A stretch of 33,448 nucleotides of DNA. Origin: Candidatus Colwelliibacteriota bacterium. Its GTDB lineage: Bacteria; Patescibacteriota; Minisyncoccia; UBA6257; Colwellbacteraceae. The notes beneath the pieces are model-generated. The model was not told where the DNA came from and searched no databases. It saw only the letters and a list, made by a program, of their open reading frames with translations. The translations under genes were made by a program, and so were the position numbers. Where the stretch lies: contig JAUYKE010000012.1 of NCBI GenBank assembly GCA_030700125.1, forward strand, positions 1 through 33,448, in the 5' to 3' direction. Each line of letters opens with the position of its first letter. Within the stretch, counting starts at the first letter, position 1. Positions 1 to 7,397 of the stretch are shown piece after piece.

Positions 1-270
1 TATAATCGCGGTTCGGTTATTGAGTCCCGCCTCGTTGGCTGGCTAAAAGACGCCTTAGAAATTCATGGTGAGAACCTTAAAGCAGTTACCGGGAAAGTTG
101 GTCACACCGGCGAAGGAGCCTGGACCGTCGCATCCGCTAAAGAAATGAAGATTAAAACTAAAATTATTGAAGAATCGCTAAAGTTTAGAAAAATGTCGGA
201 GAAACAACCGAGCTACACCGGCAAAATTTTGTCGGCTTTAAGGGAGGGGTTTGGAGGCCACAAGGTGTAA
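1..270 (+). CDS. gnd: 6-phosphogluconate dehydrogenase (decarboxylating), C-terminal part
   Basis: Open from the first base; only the last 89 residues are in the window. The reading frame carries the C-terminal all-helical substrate domain of the short bacterial 6-phosphogluconate dehydrogenases: 'GSVIESRLVGWL', then 'GKVGHTGEGAWTVASA', ending in 'REGFGGHKV'. The TGEGxWTV stretch and the FGGH tail are hallmarks of the GndA/YqeC type. It would oxidise and decarboxylate 6-phosphogluconate to ribulose 5-phosphate in the cytoplasm. The glucosidase gene begins 10 bases after its stop, so the two probably share a transcript. The N-terminal NAD(P)-binding domain lies outside the window, so cofactor preference cannot be read. 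Confidence 0.88.
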   Translation, partial: YNRGSVIESRLVGWLKDALEIHGENLKAVTGKVGHTGEGAWTVASAKEMKIKTKIIEESLKFRKMSEKQPSYTGKILSALREGFGGHKV

Positions 271-279
271 ATTCAAAAT

Positions 280-1473
280 ATGGATAAGGAGGTAGCTCTC
301 AAGAAGCTCAAGCGCGACCTCGATGCCCTCGTGAGTCCCGAGGGCTATCTCTATGCTGGCGTCCCCACCAAATTTATGGGACTCTTTGGCAGAGATTCTC
401 TAATTTCCGGCTGGCAGCTTTTAGATTATGATTCGAGCTTTGCTAAGCAGGCTCTCCTATCACTGGCCGAAATCCAAGGTCAAAAAATAGATTTGAAAAC
501 CGGTGAGGAGCCGGGAAAAATTCCACATGAGTTTTATTCGAAAAACGTTCCCGAGAGCTGGTTTTCTAATGAGAAAAATGGAATTAAGTGGCTTGAAAAA
601 GAGAAACCGGTTTATTTCTCGGTTGACAGCACTCCCCTCTTCTTAATCGTTGCCGGCAAATATTACCGCCGCACAAAAGATAAAAACTTAATCCAGCAAT
701 TAAAACCAGCACTAGAGGGCGCTATAAGCTGGATAGTTAGCTATGGCATTATTAATGGCTTTCTAAGATACGGTGGAACAAATCCAGAAGAAGGATTAAT
801 CTCTCAAAGCTGGAAAGACGGCATTGGTGTTACCCTCAATAACCAGAAAGGTCCTGTGGCAATAGTTGAAGTCCAGGGCTACACTTTCCAAGCAGCCGAA
901 GAAGTTAAGAAGTTAGCCGAGGTTCTCGGACCATCGGAGACTACGGATAAATTTGTTGAAAGCACTCAAAAACTTAAAGAGCAATTTAACAAAAAGTTTT
1001 GGATGGAAGAACAAAGCTTTTATTGCCTGGGAATAGATGGTAACGATAACCAGATTAAGTCCATTACCAGCAACCCGGGCCAGCTCTTATTTACCGATAT
1101 TTTAGGTAAAGAACGGGTTTCTCAAATAGTTGACCGCATCTTTCAAAAAGATATGTGGACTCCTTACGGAATTAGAACTCACTCTACTCTGGAACCGGAT
1201 TTTGATCCCCTGTCTTATCAGCGGGGATCTGTCTGGCCTCACGACAATTGGATAATCGCCCAGGGCTTAATTAAGGGGGGGTATAAAAAAGAGGCTAAAA
1301 AAATCAGAGAAGCTTTATTCAGCGCTTATCAAAAATTTGGTTTCCTGCCGGAATTTTACGGCGTCACTCTCGATGACCAAATTACTTTTGACGACGACAA
1401 TCTGGAAGATAAACCAGTCACGATCCAAGCCTGGTCAGTAGGAGCAATGATAAATTTCTTGACAAGAAAATAG
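280..1473 (+). CDS. Amylo-alpha-1,6-glucosidase / glycogen-debranching-type glycoside hydrolase
   Basis: A 397-residue protein resembling the (alpha/alpha)6-barrel C-terminal domain of glycogen debranching enzymes (GDE_C type). Family signatures are visible: 'LFGRDSLISG' near residue 35, 'YFSVDSTPLFLI' near 112, 'SQSWKDG' near 175, and 'QRGSVWPHDNW' near 315. The domain stands alone without the N-terminal glucanotransferase half of fused debranching enzymes, so it may trim alpha-linked glucans or disaccharides rather than act as a full debranching enzyme. No signal peptide is seen, so it is probably cytoplasmic. No SD is seen near the ATG; the closest purine-rich run is over 20 bases upstream, inside the previous gene. 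A run of seven G lies at about 1275-1281 inside the coding region. Substrate is inferred. Confidence 0.82.
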   Translation: MDKEVALKKLKRDLDALVSPEGYLYAGVPTKFMGLFGRDSLISGWQLLDYDSSFAKQALLSLAEIQGQKIDLKTGEEPGKIPHEFYSKNVPESWFSNEKNGIKWLEKEKPVYFSVDSTPLFLIVAGKYYRRTKDKNLIQQLKPALEGAISWIVSYGIINGFLRYGGTNPEEGLISQSWKDGIGVTLNNQKGPVAIVEVQGYTFQAAEEVKKLAEVLGPSETTDKFVESTQKLKEQFNKKFWMEEQSFYCLGIDGNDNQIKSITSNPGQLLFTDILGKERVSQIVDRIFQKDMWTPYGIRTHSTLEPDFDPLSYQRGSVWPHDNWIIAQGLIKGGYKKEAKKIREALFSAYQKFGFLPEFYGVTLDDQITFDDDNLEDKPVTIQAWSVGAMINFLTRK

Positions 1474-1487
1474 AATCCCCATTAACT

Positions 1488-1520
1488 TTTCTAGATTCTA
1501 ATTTCTAGCTTCTAGATTCT
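1488..1520. repeat. TTTCTAG-type interspersed repeat, copy 1
   Basis: A 33-base T-rich unit made of iterated TTCTAG words. A nearly identical unit lies at 18881-18910, differing by one substitution and a 3-base gap. Both copies sit at the 3' end of a minus-strand gene; this one overlaps the last codons of the PEBP gene, so its terminal residues come from the repeat. It is too short to be an IS element and has no coding capacity. Confidence 0.7.
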
Positions 1521-1990
1521 GCCCGATTATAGCGGCCCATTAATTCTGCCTGGGATAAAATATGACTTTGCATTGCCGCTTCTAAGTCGCTTTTTGTCGT
1601 TGTCTCCGGCGATAAATCGAGCACAGTATCCAAAGCATAAAGCTTAAAGAAATAACGATGCTCCCTATCCGGTGGGCAAGGACCTTGATAACCTAATCTA
1701 CTGCTGGTGTTTTTACCAACCGCCCATTGGCCCTGCTTGCCGGCCCGCAGGTCTTGGCCTTCAGTGATTTCATTCGTCTCCGGCGGGATATTCCACACAA
1801 GCCAATGGTCCCACACTCCATCCGGTCGAATAGATTTTGGCACATCCGGATCATCCATTATCAAAACTAAACTTTCCGTACCCTGCGGCACATCCGAAAT
1901 TTTCATGGGCGGACTAATATTCTCCCCGTCACAGGTATATTTTGCGGGAATCGCTCCTTCATGCTCAAATACTGAACTCTCCAATTTCAT
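1505..1990 (-). CDS. YbhB/YbcL-type PEBP-family protein
   Basis: A 161-residue protein of the phosphatidylethanolamine-binding protein family (YbhB/YbcL in E. coli). Conserved ligand-pocket blocks are visible: 'YTCDGENISPPM' near residue 18, 'LVLIMDDPDVP' near 42, 'WDHWLVWNIPP' near 60, and 'GYQGPCPPDREHRYFFKLYALD' split around residues 100-120. The DPD and GPCPP-x-x-x-HRY motifs form the anion-binding site of this fold. Length matches the bacterial family (150-180). No signal peptide, so likely cytoplasmic. The physiological ligand is unknown in bacteria. It faces the glucosidase gene tail to tail with a 31-base gap, and its last codons lie inside the interspersed repeat at 1488-1520. Confidence 0.88.
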   Translation of the reverse strand: MKLESSVFEHEGAIPAKYTCDGENISPPMKISDVPQGTESLVLIMDDPDVPKSIRPDGVWDHWLVWNIPPETNEITEGQDLRAGKQGQWAVGKNTSSRLGYQGPCPPDREHRYFFKLYALDTVLDLSPETTTKSDLEAAMQSHILSQAELMGRYNRAESRS

Positions 1991-2031
1991 AGTTTTAATT
2001 TTACTCGATCTTCCCCTATTAATATATAAAC

Positions 2032-2124
2032 GCTGTCGGACAGCCTTATATTAGGAACGAAGCAAAAGGGCAATCTATCGTCATTAGATGACGATAGACA
2101 TACTAAGGCTGTCGGACAGCCTTA
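2032..2124. repeat. Three tandem hairpins, two of the TGTCGGAC family
   Basis: Three inverted repeats occupy the gap between the PEBP and surface-protein genes. 2032-2044 is GCTGT-cgg-ACAGC. 2074-2098 is an unrelated perfect 11-bp stem (TCTATCGTCAT / ATGACGATAGA) with a 3-base loop. 2104-2124 is a perfect 9-bp stem, TAAGGCTGT-cgg-ACAGCCTTA. The last lies 10 bases past the surface-protein stop. None is followed by a clean T-tract on the minus strand, so they are not textbook intrinsic terminators. The same 9-bp/CGG architecture recurs at 4580-4600. Confidence 0.85.
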
Positions 2125-2134
2125 ATATGGAAGG

Positions 2135-4439
2135 CTAATCTACCACGATAGTGGAGGAGGCGCTGCGGGTGGTGGCGCCTTCATTGTCGGTGGCGATAGC
2201 GGAGATGGTGTGGGTGCCGACGGAGAGCGGGATCTGGGCGCTGAAAGGTGAAGTGGTATCCGTCACAACATCGGTGGCGGTGTCGGTGAAGACAACTTGG
2301 GTGATATTGCCGTCATAGTCGGAGGCGGTGGCGGTGGCAGTGGTAACGGCAGCGGAAGAGCTGGCATTGTCCCCTTTCCAGAGGAAGGTGAGACTGGAAT
2401 CATAAGGGAAGTCTAGTGGGTTAGGATCTGTTGAGCCGAAGCCGTTGATGGTGGAGGCGTCTGCATCAGAAAGGGTGCCGGTGCCAGCGGCAAACCAGAA
2501 CATCTGCCCGTCTACTTCGCCGGTGGCGGCAGCGTTACCAATGTCGAGTGTCGTGGCGGCAAGCACTGGGATGTTATTGTTCGCGACTTTCGTAAACGCC
2601 GATCCGTTGACCGAGATCCCGCTCTGGGTCGCCGCCCATGTCCCGATGACTGTCAACAAATCATTGAGTGCAAGTGCTGGTGTCGAAATCTCCGCCTCAG
2701 CTCCGACCCCGGACGCTTTACGGCGTAGCGAAATTACGTCTGTCGTAATGCCCATGTGTATCTCAAGACGGTCATTATCGGTATCATACCAGCGGGCGAG
2801 GCGCGGAGTGCCGGACGGTTCTGCGACGCGCGACCAGCCGATCTGAATACGGGTGGCGAACCATCCTTGGGTCGTATTAATTAATGTCGTCGATGCCTGA
2901 AGGCGACCGCCATTCCGATTAGCCTCGGCACCGTCCGTGTGGATATATGGAGTTGCGACCCCTTGCGAACGCTCCCATTGCAAACCGTCAATATAGATAA
3001 ACTTGCCGGCAGAGGGGGCTGAAGCGCTATCAACCAGGAATGTGCCCGCCATGTCTCCGGCAACGGGTGTTGTCATCACCCAGATACGCTGCCACTGATT
3101 AACCACTAACATGTCGGCGTTCAACTGGTTGCTGGACGCCGACCCAACGAAGTCCGGTGTCGTAATCCGTACCTGACCACCATCCCAGTCAGACGGGATA
3201 TATACCCACGCCGACGCCCAATGAATAAGACTGGCTGTCACACCGTTAATTGTTCCTGTCAGTAACGTCGCTGAGTCAGCATAGGTGACCTTCGCTGAGG
3301 CGACTCCAAACTTCGCCTGCGTAGTCGAGCGAGCTAAAATGTTTGTGCCACCCGTCGTCCAGCCTGTTGTATTCGTTTCAAGGCCACCGTTTGTAATCCT
3401 GTTCGTGCTGGCCTCCCACATACCAAAGCTCGATTCTGTCGTACGCCCGTCTCCCTGGGTATTGGTGGTTCTTGTAGCGTCAGTTATCTCATTGCCGGAA
3501 ACGGTAAGAGCCGGGGTGGAACTGGCAGAAGGGACACCGCTTAAGGAGATAGTGGGAGGAGAGTTGGTTCTTCCGCCACCGGTTGCCCAGGAGACCTTGA
3601 AGGTGACGGGGTAGGAAGTTGTTTTGGCGCCTTTGTCGTCCGTGGCAACGGCGGTTAAAGAGTAATCGCCGACAGCGATGTTCACCCATCTCATACTCCA
3701 GGGAGCTTGAGAGACGGCGCCGAGGAGGTTGGTACCTTCAAAGAATTCCACTTTACCTATTACGCCGTCGTCATCTGCGACAGAGGCGATAATCTCAACT
3801 GAAGCCGGGGCGGTGAGGGTGGCACCGTAGGGATTGATGATGTTCACTCTGGGAGGAGAGTTGGAGACGGTTGATGTGGGGGAAAGAGAAGCTGTCGAGG
3901 TGGGAGTGGTGGCAGGAATTATGACGGGAGGAGGGGTGGCTGGAGGAGGCTTTAGAGCCGGGAATTGAGAAGGAAGGACATCCGAAGCAAGAGGAACATT
4001 AAGAGCGATTTCTCTATTGATGGAAGCTCTGGTCTTGGGGCCGAAAACGCCGTAGCCCCGGAGGCCGGGGCTGGCAATGCCGGTGCGTTCCTGGTAACGC
4101 TGGACGGCTTTCTCCGTGAGGGGGCCGAAATATCCGGTGACTAGTCCTTCGGGGTAGATGTCGGGGTATTTGGAGAGAAGTCTTTGCAGTTTGGAAACCT
4201 CGCCGTTTGTTTGGAGATTAGTGAGGCCCCGGTAGAGGTTGGCCTGGAAAGGGGAGATTTCTGGCTGCTGGCCGGTAGGGGCGGAAAGAAAGGCCTGGAG
4301 AGCTTCAATCTGTTTCTGAATGGCTTGAATTTGACTCTGAATCTCCTGAAGGGTGATTGCCTCGGCTGTTGGTAGAGAAGGGATTATAAGAGAGAGAGAG
4401 AAGGGCTATGAAACTGGGAAATACGTATTTATTTCGCAT
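2135..4439 (-). CDS. Secreted peptidoglycan-binding / Ig-like / LamG surface protein; frame broken in the signal peptide
   Basis: The ATG at 4439 opens a signal peptide (MRNKYVFPSFIALLSLS...). The rest, continuing to 'LIIPSLPTAEA' and the mature protein, is in another frame that is open from 4405 to 2135 but has no plausible start near its beginning. The frames meet at a (CT)6 tract (4389-4400). Adding one CT unit restores a single 768-residue product. Restored layout: signal peptide 1-28; short coiled coil 30-52; PG_binding_1-like domain about 78-145 ('VSKLQRLLSKYPDIYPEG', 'GVFGPKTRASIN'); Pro/Thr linker about 155-195; Ig-like domain about 200-285; carbohydrate-binding/concanavalin-like (LamG) region about 317-688; C-terminal Ig half to 768. 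It is probably a wall-anchored surface or adhesin-type protein. Alternatives to true phase variation are a sequencing error or a recent pseudogene. Hairpin repeats flank it on both sides. Confidence 0.78.
4389..4400 (-). repeat. (CT)6 dinucleotide tract inside the signal-peptide coding region
   Basis: The plus strand shows (AG)6; the coding strand reads GCC CTT then (CT)6 then TATAAT. With six units the ATG frame diverts after 17 residues and stops after about 42 codons. With seven (or four) units the signal peptide reads straight into the mature domain. The distance from ATG to stop (2305 bases) is 1 mod 3, consistent with a missing 2 or an extra 1. Confidence 0.85.
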
Positions 4440-4486
4440 GTCAGAAGATATATTCAATAGGAAACCGGGCTAGAACAACCCATTCA

Positions 4487-4492
4487 ATTATA
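4487..4492 (-). promoter_or_regulatory. Extended -10 promoter for the surface-protein gene
   Basis: The minus strand reads TGCTATAAT, a consensus -10 with the extended TGn element, about 48 bases before the ATG at 4439. No good -35 is visible, as expected for extended -10 promoters. Confidence 0.45.
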
Positions 4493-4522
4493 GCAGATTC
4501 TTCGGACGCGGAGTTAATACGG

Positions 4523-4600
4523 GGACGTCCGACATCCAGGCGTTAGCGTAATATTGGGGATGTCGGACGTTCGATAATATATGGCTGTCGGACAGTCATA
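4523..4600. repeat. TGTCGGAC-family inverted repeats upstream of the surface-protein gene
   Basis: 4525-4537 (ACGTCCGACATCC) pairs perfectly with 4558-4570 across a 20-base loop, a 13-bp stem. 4580-4600 is a separate hairpin, TATGGCTGT-cgg-ACAGTCATA, with one G.T pair, 5 bases past the acylphosphatase stop. With the copies at 2034 and 2110, the 8-mer TGTCGGAC or its complement occurs five times, all intergenic, on both sides of one gene. Confidence 0.8.
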
Positions 4601-4605
4601 GGTGG

Positions 4606-4872
4606 CTATATTACTTGGAAATTCTCGAAATTTTTAAGATCCCCTTCTTCAATTTCGACTTTATCCACTTTTGCCATCTCCGGTCCTTCCCAGCTCCAGC
4701 TTACCAGCTTTTCCAGTCCTTCTTCCGGCCCTTCCGCCTCAATATAAACCGGCCCATCCGCCTCATTCCGGACAAATCCCTTAATCCTCCATTCTTCTGC
4801 TTTTCGCTTCACCGAATCCCTAAAGAAAACTCCCTGAACCCGGCCATAGATTTTAATATTTAAGTGTTTCAC
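4606..4872 (-). CDS. acyP: Acylphosphatase
   Basis: 88 residues, the usual acylphosphatase length (about 90). The phosphate-binding loop is 'GRVQGVFFRD' at residues 10-19 with the catalytic Arg at 18. The catalytic Asn is in 'VRNEADG' near residue 36. The fold is a small alpha/beta ferredoxin-like domain acting in the cytoplasm on acyl phosphates such as carbamoyl phosphate or 1,3-bisphosphoglycerate; the physiological role in bacteria is unsettled. The start is GTG with no SD. It lies 18 bases downstream of the FAD-oxidase gene on the same strand and is probably cotranscribed. A TGTCGGAC hairpin follows its stop by 5 bases. Confidence 0.93.
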   Translation of the reverse strand: MKHLNIKIYGRVQGVFFRDSVKRKAEEWRIKGFVRNEADGPVYIEAEGPEEGLEKLVSWSWEGPEMAKVDKVEIEEGDLKNFENFQVI

Positions 4873-4890
4873 AAATTAAATCATTATTTA

Positions 4891-6531
4891 CTATCTGGGG
4901 TGTTTCAAGTGAGCCAATGCGTACTCCAAGCTCGCCCCCACTTTCTTCCCTGGATTAAAAATGTTATCCGGATCGAAAATCCTCTTTACTTCTTCAAAAA
5001 GTTTATAGACTTCTTCTCCGTACATTTGCTTTAAATAGGGGCTTCTGATTAATCCGTCGTTATGCTCGGCGGTCATCGATCCCCCGTATCTAAATACCAA
5101 TTGGTATACATCATCAGTAAGTTTATGAATCACTTCTTTTGCATCGGCGCGTGAAAGATTCATCAAAGGAATAATGTGAAGGTTCCCTTCTCCTATATGG
5201 CCGGCGATGGTATAAGTCAGATCATACTTCCCCATAATCTCTTCCAGTTTAGGTAAAAATTCGGGCAAACTATCCGGCGGAACAATAATATCGTCAATGA
5301 AGGGGGCGGTTTGTTTGTTTTTAATTTTATGACGAAGTAGATTAAAACTTTCTCGTCGAATCCAATGATATTTATCTACCTCCGCACTGCTCTCGGTAAT
5401 TCTTGATTTAACTCCGAATTCTTGAATTGCCTTCCTCGCTTGGTTGACTCTCGTAAGAACTTCTTCCTCGCCCTCCCCGGTAAATTCAGCGGTAAGAACC
5501 AGTTTAGGCATCCCGCCGGTCAAAAGCATTCTAATCTCCGGCAGAAACTTCCAACCGACAGATACGATACTACCCTTAAGCAGTTTTACAAATTGAGGTA
5601 TAAAGCGAATTGCCAATTTAAGCGTGTGATCGTCGTACGACTCGAAGGTTTCCGGCTTATGCTCAAGCACCCGATTCACCAATTCCGCTAATGGCTTCAA
5701 GTCCCGCAAAAAAATAACCAGCATCCTAGAGCATGGTTTTGGCTCTATCAATTCAAATTTAATTTTAGTAATAAGCCCCAGTGTCCCTTGAGAACCGACA
5801 AAAAGTTGAGTTAAATCAAAAATTTCTTTATCCCAAACATCCCATAAGGCATAACCGGCCGAATTCTTGTGAACTTTCGGTTTAGCATTTTGGAGTAAAT
5901 CGTAATTCTTATCAACTATTTCGTAGATTCGGCGATAAATCTCTCCTTCAAAATTATCAAGCTTAAGTTTGGCACCTAGTGTTTCCCTATCGAGTGGCGT
6001 GAGGGCATATTCATTCCCGTCGCTTAAAACAACTTTCAACCCCTTAACGTATCGATCGGTCTTGCCGTAAACGAGTGTTTTCTCTCCGCCGGCGTTATTG
6101 GCCGCCATCCCGCCCACCGTACAAATTTCCCGAGAAGCCGGAAAAGAAGGCAAAATCAAATTATACTCTAGGGTTCTTGTATCAAAATCACGATAAAAAA
6201 CCCCGGGCTCCACCGAAACGTGGTGGTTTTTTATATCTTCAATCCCGGTAAAATGCCGGCTGAAATCAACAATAACGGATTCTCCGAGCGGCCCGCCGGT
6301 CATATCGCTCCCGCCGGAACGAGGAGTTAGATAAATTTGCCGGTAATCTTTTCCTTTCTCTCCCGAAACAAATTTAACTAAGGACTTTAAATCTTCGGCA
6401 TCCTTAGGAAAAACAACTGCTTGAGGTTGAACCTCAAATAAACTGGCATCCCGACTATAACGAGCGAGAGTTTTTCCATCACTTACAACCTCGCCTCGAA
6501 TTACTTCTTTTAATTTATCAACCAAATCCAC
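4891..6531 (-). CDS. FAD-binding oxidase of the GlcD / D-lactate dehydrogenase family
   Basis: 546 residues with two domains: an N-terminal PCMH-type FAD-binding domain (about 30-215), including 'TPRSGGSDMTGGPLG' near 70 and 'CTVGGMAANNAGGEK' near 137; and a C-terminal FAD-oxidase domain with 'HIGEGNLHIIPLMN' near 442, 'YGGSMTAEHNDGLIRSPYL' near 480 and the closing 'FDPDNIFNPGKK'. This matches COG0277 flavoproteins oxidising 2-hydroxyacids (glycolate, D-lactate and relatives). No Fe-S C-terminal module is fused, unlike GlcD-GlcF fusions. The substrate cannot be assigned. GTG start without SD; it overlaps no neighbour but starts 5 bases after the TsaC/Sua5 stop, so it is likely in the same operon. 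Confidence 0.88.
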   Translation of the reverse strand: MDLVDKLKEVIRGEVVSDGKTLARYSRDASLFEVQPQAVVFPKDAEDLKSLVKFVSGEKGKDYRQIYLTPRSGGSDMTGGPLGESVIVDFSRHFTGIEDIKNHHVSVEPGVFYRDFDTRTLEYNLILPSFPASREICTVGGMAANNAGGEKTLVYGKTDRYVKGLKVVLSDGNEYALTPLDRETLGAKLKLDNFEGEIYRRIYEIVDKNYDLLQNAKPKVHKNSAGYALWDVWDKEIFDLTQLFVGSQGTLGLITKIKFELIEPKPCSRMLVIFLRDLKPLAELVNRVLEHKPETFESYDDHTLKLAIRFIPQFVKLLKGSIVSVGWKFLPEIRMLLTGGMPKLVLTAEFTGEGEEEVLTRVNQARKAIQEFGVKSRITESSAEVDKYHWIRRESFNLLRHKIKNKQTAPFIDDIIVPPDSLPEFLPKLEEIMGKYDLTYTIAGHIGEGNLHIIPLMNLSRADAKEVIHKLTDDVYQLVFRYGGSMTAEHNDGLIRSPYLKQMYGEEVYKLFEEVKRIFDPDNIFNPGKKVGASLEYALAHLKHPR

Positions 6532-6536
6532 TGATT

Positions 6537-7130
6537 CTATTCTAACAGATTTAAGACATCGACTGCTCCCGCTCTTTTAATCACAACCCTCCCATTCTCG
6601 AAGGCAACAAGTGTCGAGGGTAAACCCTCCAGCTGCCCCTCGTCCAGATAAAAATCCGCTTTATCTCCGAAATAGCTTTTAGCTTCCTCAACCGTTTTAG
6701 CGGACGCCAAGCCCTCAGGATTAGCACTCGGTGCCACTAGCGGGCCCGTTTGCCTGATTAGCTCAACTAAATCTTCTTTTTGAGGAATCCGAAGAGCCAA
6801 GTTTTCTGTGCCACGATGCAAGTATTTAAATTCAGAGTTTGGGCACGGCAGGATGACGCTTACTTTCCCTGGCCAAACTCTTAAAAGAAATTGTTTTAGA
6901 AAATCATCCAGCTTAATTTTAAAAATAGTTAAATCGTCGAGCGAGCCAATCAAAATCACCATTGGCTTCTCTGGTGTACGTCCTCGGAGAACGTACATGC
7001 GTTCTACTGTTGCGGGGTTCAAGGCCGAGCCAACCAAAGCATAAATCGTATCAGTTGCAAGAACTCCAACCTTTCCCTCTTTCAAAAGGTTAATAGGTTT
7101 TGCTCTTCGAGGATCTATCTTATCTAGCAA
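6537..7130 (-). CDS. L-threonylcarbamoyladenylate synthase (TsaC/Sua5/YciO family)
   Basis: 197 residues with the YrdC-like fold. 'GKVGVLATDTIYALVGSA' (residues 19-36) is the characteristic substrate-binding start; 'VLRGRTPEKPMVILI' near 47 holds the K-R-x-x-x-KP region; 'LVAPSANPEGLASAKT' near 130 is the conserved SAN-x-SG/A block. It makes threonylcarbamoyl-AMP for the t6A37 modification of ANN-decoding tRNAs. Length matches the short YrdC form without the C-terminal Sua5 domain. The start is TTG and overlaps the upstream small membrane-protein gene by 11 bases. YciO-type paralogues of uncertain activity cannot be excluded. Confidence 0.88.
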   Translation of the reverse strand: MLDKIDPRRAKPINLLKEGKVGVLATDTIYALVGSALNPATVERMYVLRGRTPEKPMVILIGSLDDLTIFKIKLDDFLKQFLLRVWPGKVSVILPCPNSEFKYLHRGTENLALRIPQKEDLVELIRQTGPLVAPSANPEGLASAKTVEEAKSYFGDKADFYLDEGQLEGLPSTLVAFENGRVVIKRAGAVDVLNLLE

Positions 7131-7365
7131 ACCTATTGTAAATCTTTGCCAAAACCCAGCCTCCTACAAACCCGTAAATCAAATGCTGAATCACCATCAC
7201 TGCCATTCCGCCCCAAGTGTAGCTCCAAAAAGGATGACTTATTCCCCAAGCTGTTACAAAAGCATCACCAACACCAGTAAGGAGCGAAAAAGTCATTACC
7301 AAAAACCACCAACTGCCAGCCACTATAGCTAAAGCCAATCCCAGCGCTTTAGAATTTAGAGTCAT
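7120..7365 (-). CDS. Small two-helix membrane protein, DUF5676-like
   Basis: 81 residues with two hydrophobic segments, about 8-30 and 50-73, separated by an aromatic loop ('WGISHPFWSYTWGG'), ending in a basic tail 'KIYNRFAR'. The pattern (KALGLAL start, 'GFVGGWVLAKIYN' end) resembles DUF5676-type small membrane proteins; that match is from memory of the family. Function unknown. It sits 32 bases after ftsX and its last 11 bases overlap the TsaC/Sua5 start, which suggests translational coupling. ATG start, no SD. Confidence 0.7.
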   Translation of the reverse strand: MTLNSKALGLALAIVAGSWWFLVMTFSLLTGVGDAFVTAWGISHPFWSYTWGGMAVMVIQHLIYGFVGGWVLAKIYNRFAR

Positions 7366-7397
7366 AAAAAAATAATTATTACACTCGACCTTTCCAA

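Noticed and set aside
1707-2054. Plus-strand 115-codon reading frame over the PEBP gene
   Set aside because: It lies opposite a well-conserved family protein on the minus strand and has no family features of its own.
2445-3614. Plus-strand reading frames opposite the LamG/Ig protein
   Set aside because: They are antisense shadows of a protein with clear domains; their low-complexity Val/Ala/Ser content comes from the opposite strand's Thr/Ala/Asp codons.
2135-4439. Diversity-generating retroelement target (LamG-type variable protein)
   Set aside because: No reverse transcriptase, template repeat or accessory gene is present within the window.
2032-4600. CRISPR array from the repeated TGTCGGAC hairpins
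   Set aside because: The copies are few, irregularly spaced and vary in length, with no spacers and no cas genes.
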